From the NCBI GenBank assembly GCA_964247055.1, contig OZ176056.1, positions 2,294,001 to 2,358,000 on the forward strand: DNA of 64,000 nucleotides, given 5' to 3'. Both the position numbers and the translations under genes were made by a program. Of this stretch, positions 40,795 through 64,000 are shown piece after piece. The stretch is from Paragordius varius (lineage: Eukaryota; Nematomorpha). Numbering within the stretch: position 1 is the first letter of the stretch; every line of letters begins with the position of its first letter. Under the pieces are notes generated by a model that was given only the letters and a program-made list of their open reading frames with translations, was not told the DNA's origin and searched no databases.

Positions 40795-41159
40795 TCAAAT
40801 AGGGATGGAAACTGAATATGGTATGTCTTTATAATCTGAGAATAACACCCACTTACCAAACATCAAATTCAAGCATTTTTCCCTAACATCAAGATGTCTA
40901 TCGCATAAAAAATTGTTTGGAGATATTAAATTCATTGTTTTTAAGCTTTGTTTCTTAATATATTGATCCCTATAAAATTCTGTATCCAAAAAACTCATTC
41001 TTGATGATGATCCTAAGACCTTGTAGAATATAATAACATAGGAAAGAGTATGCTTTTAATTTCGGGCCTTACCAGTCATTTTCGGAAAATATTTGATATA
41101 ACATCTTGCCATTACGCGCTTCAATTCATCATCATTTAAACTCAATGTTTTTGTAAAAT
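40795..41159 (-). CDS. unidentified gene, last three exons
   Basis: Exon-like pieces that join in phase on the minus strand: 41159-41073 (reads FTKTLSLNDDELKRVMARCY, then IKYFPKMT), a 60-bp intron with GTAAGG donor, 41012-40857 (SSSRMSFLDTEFYRDQY ... REKCLNLMFG), then 40835-40795 ending in TGA. The last intron would be 21 bp (GTAAGT...CTCAG); because 21 is a multiple of three and contains no stop, retaining it also keeps the frame. Charged, non-repetitive composition argues for real coding sequence in this AT-rich DNA. I do not recognise the family. Upstream exons are probably among the pieces at 43.4-45.0 kb. It could also be a decayed gene. Confidence 0.4.
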
Positions 41160-41578
41160 CTCAATAAGACGAGGTAAAGTATAGTGAAATGTAAAATATA
41201 TTCCTTAGTTAGGCCTTAATTTATAAAAAATAATTGCTTCGATTTTTTTGATAATTTGAATATCCAAACTATCTGCTCCAATTATAATTAAATTTTAAAA
41301 TAGACACGTCGGCAAAAATTTATTTTTATCATACTATAATTTTTTACAAATTTTATGTCTTGTTTAAAAAATTGGGATATATAATGATTTCCAAATTATA
41401 GTTAAAACAATATTTTTTTTAAATAGTCAGATTTTTTTAGAGTTTGGGCATGAAATATAGTGTGTGAAAAATGACCCTTTAAATTGTATCAGCGTCCACA
41501 AAATATATACCCTTGTAATTATAATGATAGGAAAATCAGGATTATCATGGCGCTTTTGATTTTGGCCTCTACCAGTTA

Positions 41579-41805
41579 TTTAACACTTCGATTTTTGGGG
41601 TATCTAAATATCTAAACTATTTTTAAGCTAATATTTTACAAAACTACTAAAAGAAACGGTCCTAATTTAAATATATTCTTCTATCCTATTAAAAATTATA
41701 TTTATATGTCCAAATTTTTAACTAAAATTTATTCAAATAAAGTTCAATATCTAAGTACTACGCCTTTTTTATTTAGCAACATTTTTGCAAAATAGCGTGT
41801 GTTAA
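41579..41805 (-). mobile_element. MITE-C, truncated inverted copy
   Basis: Starts TTAACACTTCGATTTTTGGG and contains AAACGGTCCTAATTTAAAT; stops near the GCAAAATAGCG block, where the next full copy begins. Confidence 0.75.
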
Positions 41806-41808
41806 ATT

Positions 41809-42386
41809 TAACACTTAAATACAACACATTCATTTTAGTCCTTCAATTCAAATTGGGGTAGTTAAATACCCCAAGGCTATTAAAAATTAAATTCCTTAAA
41901 AATATGGAAGAAATCAAAACCATGGCAAAATCTTGCACTTATATAACATTAATAAACCTAAATATATAAAAAATTTTATTCAAAAATACTTGATATTACT
42001 TATTTTAACCTAAAACCGAAAGGTAAAAATTTACTCAACGTGACATGTGTGTAATGGTAAAATTGAAAAATAATGCAAAATAAATCGCGTTTTCTATTTC
42101 TATCAATGCTAGGTGTAATATAAATAAAGAATTAGCTTCAATTTTACCCTTAAAATTAAAAGAAGACGATATTTTGCAAAAATTTTGTAAAATAAAAATG
42201 GCGGCGAAGTAACATGGAACTTTTTTTCATTACAATATTTTATTTAGATATTTTGGCATATTTATATAATTCTTATTAGGATAGAAGCATAAATTTAAAT
42301 TGGGACCGTTTCCTTCAGGAGTTTTATAAAAATCCTAGCTCAAATTTTGTCTGGGGTATTTAGACACCCCAATTTCAATCGAGTTA
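41809..42386 (+). mobile_element. MITE-C copy
   Basis: TTAACACTTAAATACAACAC at the left; GGGGTATTTAGACACCCCAA and TTTCAATCGAGTTAA at the right. Contains CATGGCAAAATCTTGCACT. Confidence 0.85.
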
Positions 42387-42684
42387 AAGCTAAAAATTAA
42401 GCTAATTTTTTTTCAATAACATCTAACATGGGTAGAAACAGAAAAAGTGGTTTATTTTGTATTTTTATTTTAGCTAATGCACAAATTACCTCATATTCTA
42501 AGTTATATCAAGTATATTTGAATCATTTTTATATAATGCGGTTCTTTAATGTTATATAAGTGCAAATTATTGCCATGGTTTAATCAGTCCAGATTTTTTG
42601 AAATAGTTAATTTTAACCAGACCTGGAGTATCCAACTACCCCAATTCGATTCGGAAAATGAATGTGTTGTATCCAAGTAAGATA
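42387..42684 (-). mobile_element. MITE-C, inverted partial copy
   Basis: From the AAAAATTAAGCTAATTTTTT block to GAATGTGTTGTATCCAAGTA. Joined tail to tail with the copy ending at 42386, together forming a large palindrome. Confidence 0.75.
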
Positions 42685-42783
42685 GTTATTTTCGCTTTTG
42701 TGGCAATTGCTCCATATCAGAGAATGGCAAAAAACAATTTTTTTAATAATAATTTTTATGTAAAATGCTCCAAAAAATATTAC

Positions 42784-43352
42784 TTAACACTTGGATACAA
42801 CACATTAATTTTGGTCCTTCGATTTAAATTAGGGTAGTTAAATACCCCAGGCCTGTTTAAAATAAAATTCTTTAAAAAATATAAAAGGAATCGAAACCAT
42901 GGCAAAATTTTGCACTTATATAACATTAATAAACCAAAATATATAAAGAATTTTATTTAAAATACTTGATATTACTTATTTTCAGCTAAAACCGAAGGTA
43001 AAAATTTCGTCAACGTGCCATGTGTGAAAAGTATAATTAAAAAATTATTACAAAATAAACCGCTTTTTCTATTTATATCAATTTTAGATGTAATTTAAAT
43101 AAAAAATTAGTTTTAATTTTACTCTTAAAATTAAATTAGGACGATCTTTTGCAAAAATTTTGTAAAATAAAAATGGCGTCGAAGTAGTTTAACATGGAAC
43201 TTTTTATTCAAAACAAAATTTTATTTGGATATTTTGGCATATTTATATAATTTATATTAGGATAGAAGCATAAAAAATTCAGTAGTTTTTTAAAAATCCT
43301 AACTCAAATTTAGTCTGTATTTAGATACCCCAATTTGAATCGAAGTGTTAAA
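42784..43352 (+). mobile_element. MITE-C copy
   Basis: TTAACACTTGGATACAACAC ... CCCCAATTTGAATCGAAGTG, TTAA. Slightly shortened on the right side. Confidence 0.88.
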
Positions 43353-43369
43353 TAGATCACAACCTACAT

Positions 43370-45000
43370 AAATAAAGCAAAGCATAATTCTTATAAAAAA
43401 TATTTTCAGATGTAGGGCCTGAAAGTTCTATTTTTTTGCCCTTCTAAATTAAAATTCCGGGATTGAGATAAAAAAGCTAAGTTTTGATATCAACTAATAA
43501 TATTTTTAAAAAATAATATTTAGCAAATGAAGCATACTCATACTATTTTGAGTCATGAAACGGTTTAAAACTTAAACATATCAAAAAAACACGTTCTCTC
43601 TATAATTCGATGGGGCCGTACCTATTTATAATATTAGAAATTAAAATATTCGTCCGTCTTCAAATTTTTGTGAAATAAGTATTGTCTTTTTACACTATTT
43701 TCACAATTTTTTTGAGCAAATGAACCTTTAACATAAGTGATAGAAATTTTCAGCTTTATCGAATTAGAAAAAAGTGTTTTTATAAATTAAAGCTTTTTAA
43801 CCGTTTCCATCATTATAAATAATATGAATTACGCTTCTAAAATTTTTTAAAAATATGCATTATTAAACAAATATATTTAGTTAAATTTAGTATAAATTTA
43901 AAACTTTTATCGCGCAATTCGACCTTTTGCGTTTATGCTAATAGGAGCCCATTTTAAAAGATCAAACGCCAACAAAATAGCAAAAAATATCAGGAGGTGC
44001 TTAATAGGTATTAGGGACAGACTCGAATACTTGTTTAAAATAATTTAAGCATTTGATAAATACAGGAGCTATGAAAAAGGAATCATTTACCTTAACACTT
44101 GGATACAACACACTCATTTTAGTCCTTCGATTCAAATTGGGGTAGTCAAATACCCCAGGCCTGTTTATAATCAAATACTTTAAAAAATATGGAAGGAATC
44201 GAAACCACGGCAAAATTTTGCACCTATCTAACATTAATAAACCTAAATATATAAAAAATTTATTTCAAAAATACTTGATATAACTTATTTTAAGCTAAAA
44301 CCGAAAGGTAAAAGTTTCGTCAACGTGACATGTGTCAAATGGTAAAATTAAAAAATAATACAAAATAAACCGCTTTTTATATTTCTATCAATGTTAGATG
44401 TAATTTATATTAAAAATTAGCTTTAGTTTTACCCTTAAAATTAAATGAAGACGATATTTTGCAAAAATTTTGTAAAATAAAAATGGCGGCGAAGTAGTTT
44501 GAGATGGAACTTTTTTTTCAAAACAAAATTTTATCAAAATATTTTGGCATATTTATGTAATTTTTATCAGGATAGAAGCATAAATTTAAATTGGGACCGT
44601 TTCCCTCAGTAGTTTTTAAAAATAATAAATTAAATTTAGTCTGGGGTATTTAGATACCCCAATTTGAATCGAAGTGTTAATGAATATAAAAACGATAAAA
44701 AATTTATTTATATTTAAACTGAACAGGTGCTCATTTTAAATGAATCAAACTAATAGGGACTTTCCCTTTCATATTCTGCACGGAATGGAACAAAATTGAC
44801 GTGGAAAAAAATTGTTCAGACACTCTTACCGCATTTTTAATTCTAAAAAAATACAAATAATATGCTTGGGCATTTGTATTTTTCCTAGAATTCATCAAAG
44901 CCTACTATGTTAATTATATGAAAAAATTTTACTCGCCTGCACAAAAGCATTATAATATTGTACTAGGAAATATAAAATTTCACTTTGATAAATATTATTT
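43370..45000 (-). other. exon-like segments, possible 5' part of the unidentified gene
   Basis: Between MITE-C copies, several minus-strand stretches look exonic. One is open around 44905-44730 (contains ALMNSRKNTNAQAYYLYFF and HSVQNMKGKVPIS) with a good GTAAGAG donor inside. Another is near 44053-44010 (PVFIKCLNYFKQVFESVPN) after a TTTTTCATAG acceptor. A third is near 43420-43370 between CTTTCAG and a GT donor. Some phase combinations run into the exon at 41159, but more than one joining is possible, so no single model is proposed. No family recognised. Confidence 0.2.
44093..44682 (+). mobile_element. MITE-C copy, near full length (590 bp)
   Basis: TTAACACTTGGATACAACAC to AATTTGAATCGAAGTGTTAA with both GGGGTA inner repeats intact; a good reference copy for the family. 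Confidence 0.9.
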
Positions 45001-45046
45001 AGTAATAGTCAACATTTTTTTATTTAATCTAAAGTATAATAATTAT

Positions 45047-45632
45047 ATTTAACACTTCCAAATTGGGGTATCTAAATACCCCAGACTAAAGTAAAATTAA
45101 TATTTTTAAAAAACTACTGAAGAAAACGGTCTCAATTTAAATTTATGCTTCTATCCTGATAAAAATTATATAAATATGCCAAATTATCTTGATAAAATTT
45201 TGTTTTGAAAAAAAAGTTCCATCTCAAACTACTTCGACGCCATTTTATTATATAAAAATTTTGCAAAAAATGGTCTTCATTTAATTTTAAGGGTAAAACT
45301 AAAGGTAATTTTTTATATAAATTACATATAACATAGATAGAAATAGAAAAAACGGTTTATTTTGTATTATTTTTTAATTTTACAATTTGACACATGCCAC
45401 GTTGACTAAATTTTTACCTTTCGGTTTTAGCTTAAAATAAGAATTATCAAGTATTTTGGAATAAAATTTTTTATATACTTCGGTTTATTAATGTTATATA
45501 AGTGCAAAATTTTGCCATGGTTTTGATTTCTTCCATATTTTTTAGAGTATTTGATTTAAACAAGCCTGGGGTATCCAACTACCCCAATTCGAATCGAAGG
45601 ACTAAAATGAATGTGTTGTATCCAAGTGTTAA
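45047..45632 (-). mobile_element. MITE-C copy, inverted, ~585 bp
   Basis: TTTAACACTTCCAAATTGGG to TGTTGTATCCAAGTGTTAA. It ends 94 bases before the ATG of the RRM gene, so it borders or overlaps that gene's promoter. Confidence 0.88.
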
Positions 45633-45726
45633 TGAACATTTTATTGTTTATATTGCGCACAATTTACAAATCCAATATTTAATTGTTTTCAGTTGCCATT
45701 TTTTCCTAACATCACACCAAATTCAC

Positions 45727-47012
45727 ATGTCATACCGAGACGATCGTAGCAATGGTAGATCAGGTTCATATTAATCTCTCTCTTCTCACTTGTCGCGCAC
45801 ATTTTGGAATACATAAATGATCTTTTTTAAACCTTAAATACCCTTTAACTTTAAACTTGGCTTTGTTGAACGTAACTAACTCATTGAGTTGCATCATAGT
45901 GGTACAACCATTCACATGAAATTTAGTTGTTGTGTGATTATGTTCCCTAAGGTCTGACTTACTTATCATATATAATGTACACTCCTTTAACTCCTTTGTG
46001 TAATGTGTTGAAAAATGCCTAAAGTTTGCACTTATATGATGTGCGTGAGTCTAGTGTATCTCATACGCTAACCTCTTAAAATCCATTTTCTGTTTCATTA
46101 CACTCAAAAAGGTGGTGGTGGCGGCGGCGGCGGAGGATGCTTTACATGCGGCGAAGAAGGCCACATCTCAAGGAATTGCAAACAAAATCGCCGAGGCGAA
46201 AATGGAGACGCTCCTCGATATCGTAAATCAAGTTATTTTTTAACTCATTTTATTCCCTTTTTTATACCTTAAACTATTTTGCATCTATATTCTTTGCTAA
46301 TTATTACTGGTCAAATTTTAAATTTTATTTCTGCATGTACAGACGATATGGAATGTTATAAATGCGGAAAACCAGGTCATATGGCTCGAGATTGCCGTGG
46401 CGGTGGTGGAGGTTTTGGAGTTTTTTATATTTCAATAATTTCAAAATATTTTAAATATTAAATTTCAAATAAATTTTTATTTTTCCAACAACTATTTATA
46501 TTTGAAGATCGAGACCGAAATTACGACTCCCGTCGCGTTTTTAATAATGGAAAACCAACGCTGTTTGTAGCCAATTTACCTGAAGACGGTATTACTGAGA
46601 AAAGACTTAAAGAAATCTTTCCAGATGCCGCTAATTGTCGAGTACCCAATAATTACAAAGGGTATATCTACACTTAACTCTTTCATCTTTAAAGATTATT
46701 GTCATTTAACACTCAGATCACTTTAAGTTTTTTTCGATTTAGTTACCTAACTAATAATTATACATATTTAAAGTTTATTTTAATTTTATATCCAATAGAT
46801 ATGCCTTCATAGAGTACGAGAATGAAAGTGACATGGAACGCGACTTGGACGAGAAACGTGATTACACGCTTGAAGGCAAAACCCTGAGTATTGATCGCTC
46901 CAAAAATAATTCTGGAGGCGGTGGAGGTGGGGGTAGCCGAGGACGGGGCGGAGGAAGTTACGGTGGGGGCGGATATTCTCGCGACAGTGGTCGCCGAAGA
47001 TATGATGATTGA
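45727..47012 (+). CDS. zinc-knuckle/RRM/RGG RNA-binding protein, 194 aa, 5 exons
   Basis: Small nucleic-acid-binding protein. Exons 45727-45763, 46112-46222, 46343-46411, 46508-46661, 46799-47012 join to 585 nt ending in TGA. Order: short basic start ([12 protein letters not shown]), a glycine run, two CCHC zinc knuckles ([28 protein letters not shown]), one RRM with RNP2 LFVANL and RNP1 KGYAFIEY, then a Gly/Arg-rich tail ([14 protein letters not shown]). Helix 2 of the RRM ([14 protein letters not shown]) resembles the nucleolin type. The knuckles come before the RRM, the reverse of SRSF7. A TTGTTTTCAG acceptor at 45683-45692, 34 bases before the ATG, suggests a 5' UTR intron or spliced-leader addition. 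A role in RNA metabolism is inferred from the domains only; the exact orthologue is uncertain. Confidence 0.85.
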
Positions 47013-47410
47013 AAAACAAGCATATGAGAATACCAAAAAAAATTTTTTTCCCTTTTAAAATATTGCTAAAACTATTATCGATATTGTTACTAACTTTTTT
47101 ATCCATAACATTAAAAGATTCATCGTTCAATATGTAAAATATTGATACTAAATACAAGCAAATTTTTACATAATTCATGGTTTTGTCGACTGTGATATGT
47201 GAAACGCCACGATTTAAATATATGATAGATTCATTTACGCATTTTTACATTGTATATTTGGAAAATGTGTGGTCTTGGAACCAATTTTTGATCTTATTTT
47301 TACTTGATATACATATTTACTTACCATTTTGTCCATTCACTTATATCATACTTTTGTTCGATACATTATTACATAGATATTAAACTGTATTATTCAATAT
47401 TAATACCGAT

Positions 47411-47416
47411 AATAAA
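47411..47416 (+). terminator. candidate poly(A) signal of the RRM gene
   Basis: AATAAA 398 bases after the TGA stop, in an AT-rich 3' region. Candidate only. Confidence 0.3.
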
Positions 47417-47419
47417 TGT

Positions 47420-50400
47420 GTACATAATTTTTACATTTTTTAGCAAAATTTTGCATTAACTAAATGGCAATCTTTAAATTGCTGTTTTTAGTTTTTGATT
47501 CGATCAGGTTTAAAGCTTATCAAATGTTTTTTATTACGACATAGGCGATCCTCTTTAAATTTCAACTGAACCACACCCGTTGTATAAACACCAAAATATA
47601 AACAGAGATTCTTATCATCTTATAATTTATTAAATTAAGCGCTTTTTTAAATTATTAGTAATTGACCCTATCCGAAATAAAATATTTTTCGAAAGAAAAA
47701 AATCCTGCTTTTCAGCTAGCAAGTTTTCACTTCGAAATTCAAAATGAAGCATTAGAATGCCAGAATCACCAAAAAAGTTTCATTATTACTATATTGCTGA
47801 TCGATTTCTATATAATATTCAAAACTATGACACTCACAAAATGCCTACTATTAAGAATTAAGATATCTGCCAAAACTCATTGATAGTGTTTGAATTTAAA
47901 AAGCCCCCTGTAACGCATTTCACAGTATCCACACAATTTTAATGGCGTTGCAAAAATTATGTGTTTATCTGGAAGGTATTCAAAGATTAATATTTTTTCG
48001 TATAAAGGTACTCTAGGTCAGGCTATTTATTTATGTAGTATTAAAATTTACAAAGCTCCTATCAATAAGTATTAACCGCATAAGTAAATACTGACATATT
48101 TCTTGCAACAATTTTTAAAAATGTTTTTTTGTGAATTTCTGCAGTGATCGATATAAAATTCTGAGTTTTGAGAGTAAAAAGTACACAATATTTCCGATAA
48201 TTTTAAATGGGTAGCCAAATGGTTAAATTGTGATACATTTTGGCCTAATATAAGGAACTATTTTCTCAGCTTTTTTAACGGATATACACCTGCTTTTTTG
48301 TGTACGATAAAGTTAAAACAATAAATATGAACTTTCCAATTCATCAGAATTGATATATTTGGGTCTATATTAATAGAGGATGGGTCTTCCACAGTAAGAA
48401 TGGGATTGGGAAAGAGGCGGGGATAATTATACATCAAATTAAAAGAATAAAAATCCATAAAAAATGATTTAAGTTTTGTTCTATCAGAATCACATCTAAG
48501 TGTGAGAAAGAATAAACGTATATTTTATAAAAATTTGGTCATATTATGTGATTTATTCTTAAAAAAGGTAGGTCAAAAACACGAAGCATACCAAATAAGA
48601 TGGCCATAACATAATAAAATTAGTAAAACACACTGACATTGAAAAATTATTATATATAGCGATAAAGTATGGTAAAAAAATCAACGGTCACCACCTATAT
48701 CTACTCACCAATCAAAGGACAATCTGGTTTTGCACTGCGTAATAAGATTCTAATATATAGCAGATAAACTTATGAGAAATAAGGTTTTCCACTGTTTAAT
48801 ATCAGTGACAATAATTATCTTAGTTTATAGAATCCAATAAGAATAAATAGATCAAGATTTGATATGGAGTAAATTTTTTGAGGAAATTTACGGCGAAACA
48901 CAAAAGTATTTAAATAAAAGTACCTTAATGTTAATCCTGTTTCAGAAAATTTAAAATTGAATCAGTATGAATGTATTGATTATAACAATCAAGTCCGTAC
49001 ACCATATTTAAAAAACCACTATAAAATAAATTAAAATAGAGTGGTCATTATAAATACTATACGGACAAAAAATAGAACCAAGCACTGTCATAGGACATAA
49101 TCCTTTAAATTTATTGTAAACACAAACTTTCATGAAAAAAAAACTAAAATTTTACTTGGATATATACATTATTTATCAAGGGCCAGATAAATTAATTCTT
49201 GTTTTTATTTTGAGCATAACCAATACTAAAATAATATAATTAAATTATTTTTACCGAAAACCTCTATTACATATATTGGACATCTTATAAAAAAAATTTT
49301 TTCGGTTGAAATTATTTGCTGTTTCACTTTTAATATTGTTAAATAATTAAATTCCAGCTTTAAAAAAAATTTTTTAAATTTATTCCCAACAGCAAAATAG
49401 GCTACCATTGATTTTTGATTCTAAAAGATGGTAATTGTATTTATAAAAACATTAAACGAAATCAATAGAAATAATTTTATTGGCATAAGCTAGGAGCTCT
49501 AATAGGCATATTTTAAAGAAACTTATCATCTATTATTTAATAACAATATGTATAAATTGAACAATTTCATCTATAAATAAATTTTTGCTTGAATTAGGAT
49601 AATCTTTATTAGGCATTTTCTATAAATGTATATATATATCAAAAAATTTTGCGATTGAATTTTTTAGAATTTACAATTATTGAAATATTAGATAAGAGAA
49701 TAAACCTTATTTCTGTAATGGTAAACAACGGATTGGTTATGTTTTGTAATAACAGTTGTTAAAATCCGTAATATAACTATAAAGGATAATTACCTTATTT
49801 CCATTCAAATATACAAATAATATGAATTAAAAAATAAAGTTTTAAATTTGTAATGTAATTTTTGAAGCGACTGTAAAGATACTATGTTTTAGGGCATTTT
49901 TGTTGGCAAATCAATTATAATTTAATCCCCAAACCAAATATAATATGTCAACACTAGACTCAATTTATTCAAATATAAATATTAATAAAATGAATATATA
50001 ACTTCGAATTCTTGATGTCGTTGAAGAATACTCTTAAACATGGTGTTCCAATTGAAACGATTGCGTTATTTCCATTATGGATCCACATTTTAACCGTTCT
50101 AAAATATTACCATATACATTTTACAACCAGCTTTAAATTAAAACCCTTAGTCGCCAAAAATATGCCATTAAAGCAAATACTTAGTTTTGCAAATATGTGA
50201 ACAAATAACTTTAAAATACATTTCCAATGTAAGAATTTAAACTGTACCAATTAAAGTGTGTTACTTAATATTTAGTATAAAAGTTATAAAGTACATGTGG
50301 AATGTAATTACGGGTAAAAATAATTTTTAATATGCAACCAAATAAATTATAAATGCATTTTTAATTTTTAAATTTTGAACTAATTTACCATCAAAAATTG

Positions 50401-50490
50401 TTAAAATATATTTTCTCTATAACGTATAAAGCACATGTAATCGACTATTTTAAAAGCGGTCAAAATCATGGCTTAACTTTCTTACTTTTT
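47420..50490. other. intergenic, nothing recognised
   Basis: About 3 kb between the 3' ends of the RRM gene and LTO1. ORFs of 60-73 codons occur on both strands but none shows known motifs or matching splice sites. A CTATACGGACAAAAAA near 49060 may be a last trace of MITE-A. Confidence 0.5.
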
Positions 50491-50496
50491 GAATAT

Positions 50497-50502
50497 TTTA
50501 TT
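50497..50502 (-). terminator. candidate poly(A) signal of LTO1
   Basis: AATAAA on the minus strand about 50 bases after the TAA stop of LTO1. Confidence 0.4.
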
Positions 50503-50552
50503 AATTTAAATATATTGGAAAATATAAAATAAATAATACCATCTAGAAGCCT

Positions 50553-51074
50553 TTAAAGATCTAAATCAATTTTAGTGATTAGTTGGTTCAATTGTTGTGT
50601 TTGATACGTGCTTGGTTGTTTAATAATACCTTCTCGTTTTAGATCATTTAATATCTTAAGTATAAAATAATTAAAACTTTTTCGATTCGAACTAAAAGGT
50701 TTGAAAGAGTTATTTTATCATTGTCAGGCTTTTGAGGCATAAAAGCCATATTTATATCCGATATTAAACCTTCTAATATATGCTTAATGCTGTTATAATA
50801 ATAATAAATACTTAACATTTAAATCGGTTTTCTTTTTAAGTATCATTTCAAAATATCCCTGATAAGTGGCCAACTAAATATCAATTTGTTAATTACTTGT
50901 GATGATATTTCAGAAGCTTTCAAAACACCGTCTTTAAAACCAGCCTTTGTTCCTGCACTTATTCCTTTTAAAGATCCTTCAATGTGCCCTTTATCATAAT
51001 GCCTAAACAATAATTTTATTATAAATATGCTACATTTCCTCAGACATACAAATATCTTCGAATTCAAAATTCAT
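50553..51074 (-). CDS. lto1: LTO1/ORAOV1 homologue (Yae1 N-terminal domain), 140 aa, four tiny introns
   Basis: Adaptor protein; in yeast and man Lto1 with Yae1 recruits the cytosolic Fe-S assembly machinery to ABCE1/Rli1. Exons in transcript order: 51074-51034, 51002-50897, 50873-50812, 50789-50678, 50654-50553, joining to 423 nt ending in TAA. The hallmark deca-GX3 stretch is clear: YDKGHIEGSLKGISAGTKAG, then FKDGVLKASEISSQLATYQG, like human EGYREGYEEG...YQGF. The C-terminal LVRIEKILNDLKR matches the family's last helix, and 140 aa is close to the human 137. The four introns (31, 23, 22, 23 bp) are GT-AG, and each is required to keep the frame or avoid a stop. The start codon is 97 bp from that of eRF1 on the other strand. 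No single unspliced frame spans it, so it is easily missed. Confidence 0.85.
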
Positions 51075-51171
51075 GATGATACTATTTTGCGTATAACTCA
51101 GCTTGTATCGTGTCCAATTGAAACCGGAATAAGATACTGAATTTAGAAATATTTGCAAGTTTTTTTGAAAA
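51075..51171. promoter_or_regulatory. 97-bp divergent promoter between LTO1 and eRF1
   Basis: All DNA between the two start codons of the head-to-head genes. It must contain both 5' leaders and, unless distant elements are used, both promoters. It is less AT-rich than the surroundings around 51100-51130. I see no clear TATA box. A TAAATTCAG on the minus strand and TTTGCAAG on the plus strand could be leader (trans-) splice acceptors. Confidence 0.6.
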
Positions 51172-63440
<12,269 letters not shown>

Positions 63441-63800
63441 GGAGAGAGCTATATACATACATTGTTGCAAAAAATGCGTTTTTCGTTGATCTAAATGTGG
63501 TTTTTATCGCAAAAAAAGCTTATAAACGATAAAAAACTCGCCTGAAAACCATACAATATATTGGATGGGATTTTTATATGACAGTATGTGTAAATACCTT
63601 TTAAAAATGCGAATTTATCATGAGTGTAATTATAAATTTCCTGTACATTTTTGAAAATATATACAATACCCATTATCTTTTATCTTCCATATTTTCAATA
63701 ATATTAACGCATTTTTTCCAAACTTACCATACAACGTATATGATTTTTCTATGTGAGAATGATTTAATATTAATTATTATTTTGTGTAAATATTTTTTAC

Positions 63801-63806
63801 AATAAA
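63801..63806 (+). terminator. candidate poly(A) signal of eRF1
   Basis: AATAAA 360 bases after the TAG stop. Beyond it to the window end only AT-rich DNA and a (TA)n run (63977-63998) are seen. Confidence 0.3.
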
Positions 63807-64000
63807 TTTGTAAATTATGTTATAACTTTACATCCAATTATTAAATAATATATTATGATCAATAATTTATATAATCAATCATATCTTTATTTTTTTTTTA
63901 ATTCAAAAATTATTGTTAAAAAACCAGCATGTGCAAAAAATAAATATATAATTTCCTTTTATATTCTGTATCTAATATATATATATATATATATATATGC

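Noticed and set aside
41512-41580. Copy of the donor region at 41073 as a seventh exon-tail array
   Set aside because: Similar over ~60 bases, but it lies upstream rather than downstream of the exon and adjoins a MITE; too weak to count.
46758-47178. Minus-strand ORFs of 92 and 123 codons
   Set aside because: Opposite strand of the Gly/Arg-rich tail and 3' region of the RRM gene.

Overview
This window looks like nuclear DNA of a very AT-rich animal, most likely a nematode. The eRF1 start (VEMW) and the IIMDGNG stretch read as I remember nematode eRF1, and a phosphodiesterase 3 and a meltrin-type ADAM fit an animal. Genes are spread over many exons, and most introns are 0.3-4 kb. I followed exons by GT-AG junctions and reading phase. 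Every model below marked as joined closes to a whole number of codons.

Layout: (1) 1-18626, plus strand: 3' part of a membrane-anchored ADAM metalloprotease (disintegrin, Cys-rich, EGF, TM, long tail); the protease domain lies before the window. (2) 20034-37090, minus strand: a complete 20-exon phosphodiesterase 3 gene (1908 codons plus stop), convergent with the ADAM gene. (3) 37381-37464: tRNA-Leu(CAG). (4) 38.8-39.5 kb: a ~150-bp tandem repeat. (5) 39.9-45.6 kb: a cluster of one ~580-bp TTAA-ended MITE family, lying among exon-like pieces of an unidentified minus-strand gene. (6) 45727-47012, plus: a small zinc-knuckle/RRM/RGG RNA-binding protein. (7) 50553-51074, minus: LTO1 (ORAOV1/Yae1 family) with four introns of only 31, 23, 22 and 23 bp. 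(8) 51172-63440, plus: complete eRF1, starting 97 bp from LTO1 and divergent from it.

Most unusual structure: in at least six places, across three genes, the last ~20-80 bases of an exon, its 5' splice site and the first ~100-200 bases of the intron have been tandemly copied downstream, up to 15 times. The introns are thereby filled with decoy exon ends that carry donor sites but show no obvious acceptor. Copies range from near-identical to barely recognisable, so the process seems recurrent and of mixed age.

Functional link: LTO1 is known elsewhere as an adaptor for Fe-S cluster loading on ABCE1/RLI1, the recycling factor that works with eRF1 at stop codons. Here LTO1 and eRF1 share one short divergent promoter. 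The rest of the non-coding space is MITEs of at least five families, hairpins, a GIY-YIG (Penelope-like) fragment and decayed gag-like fossils.
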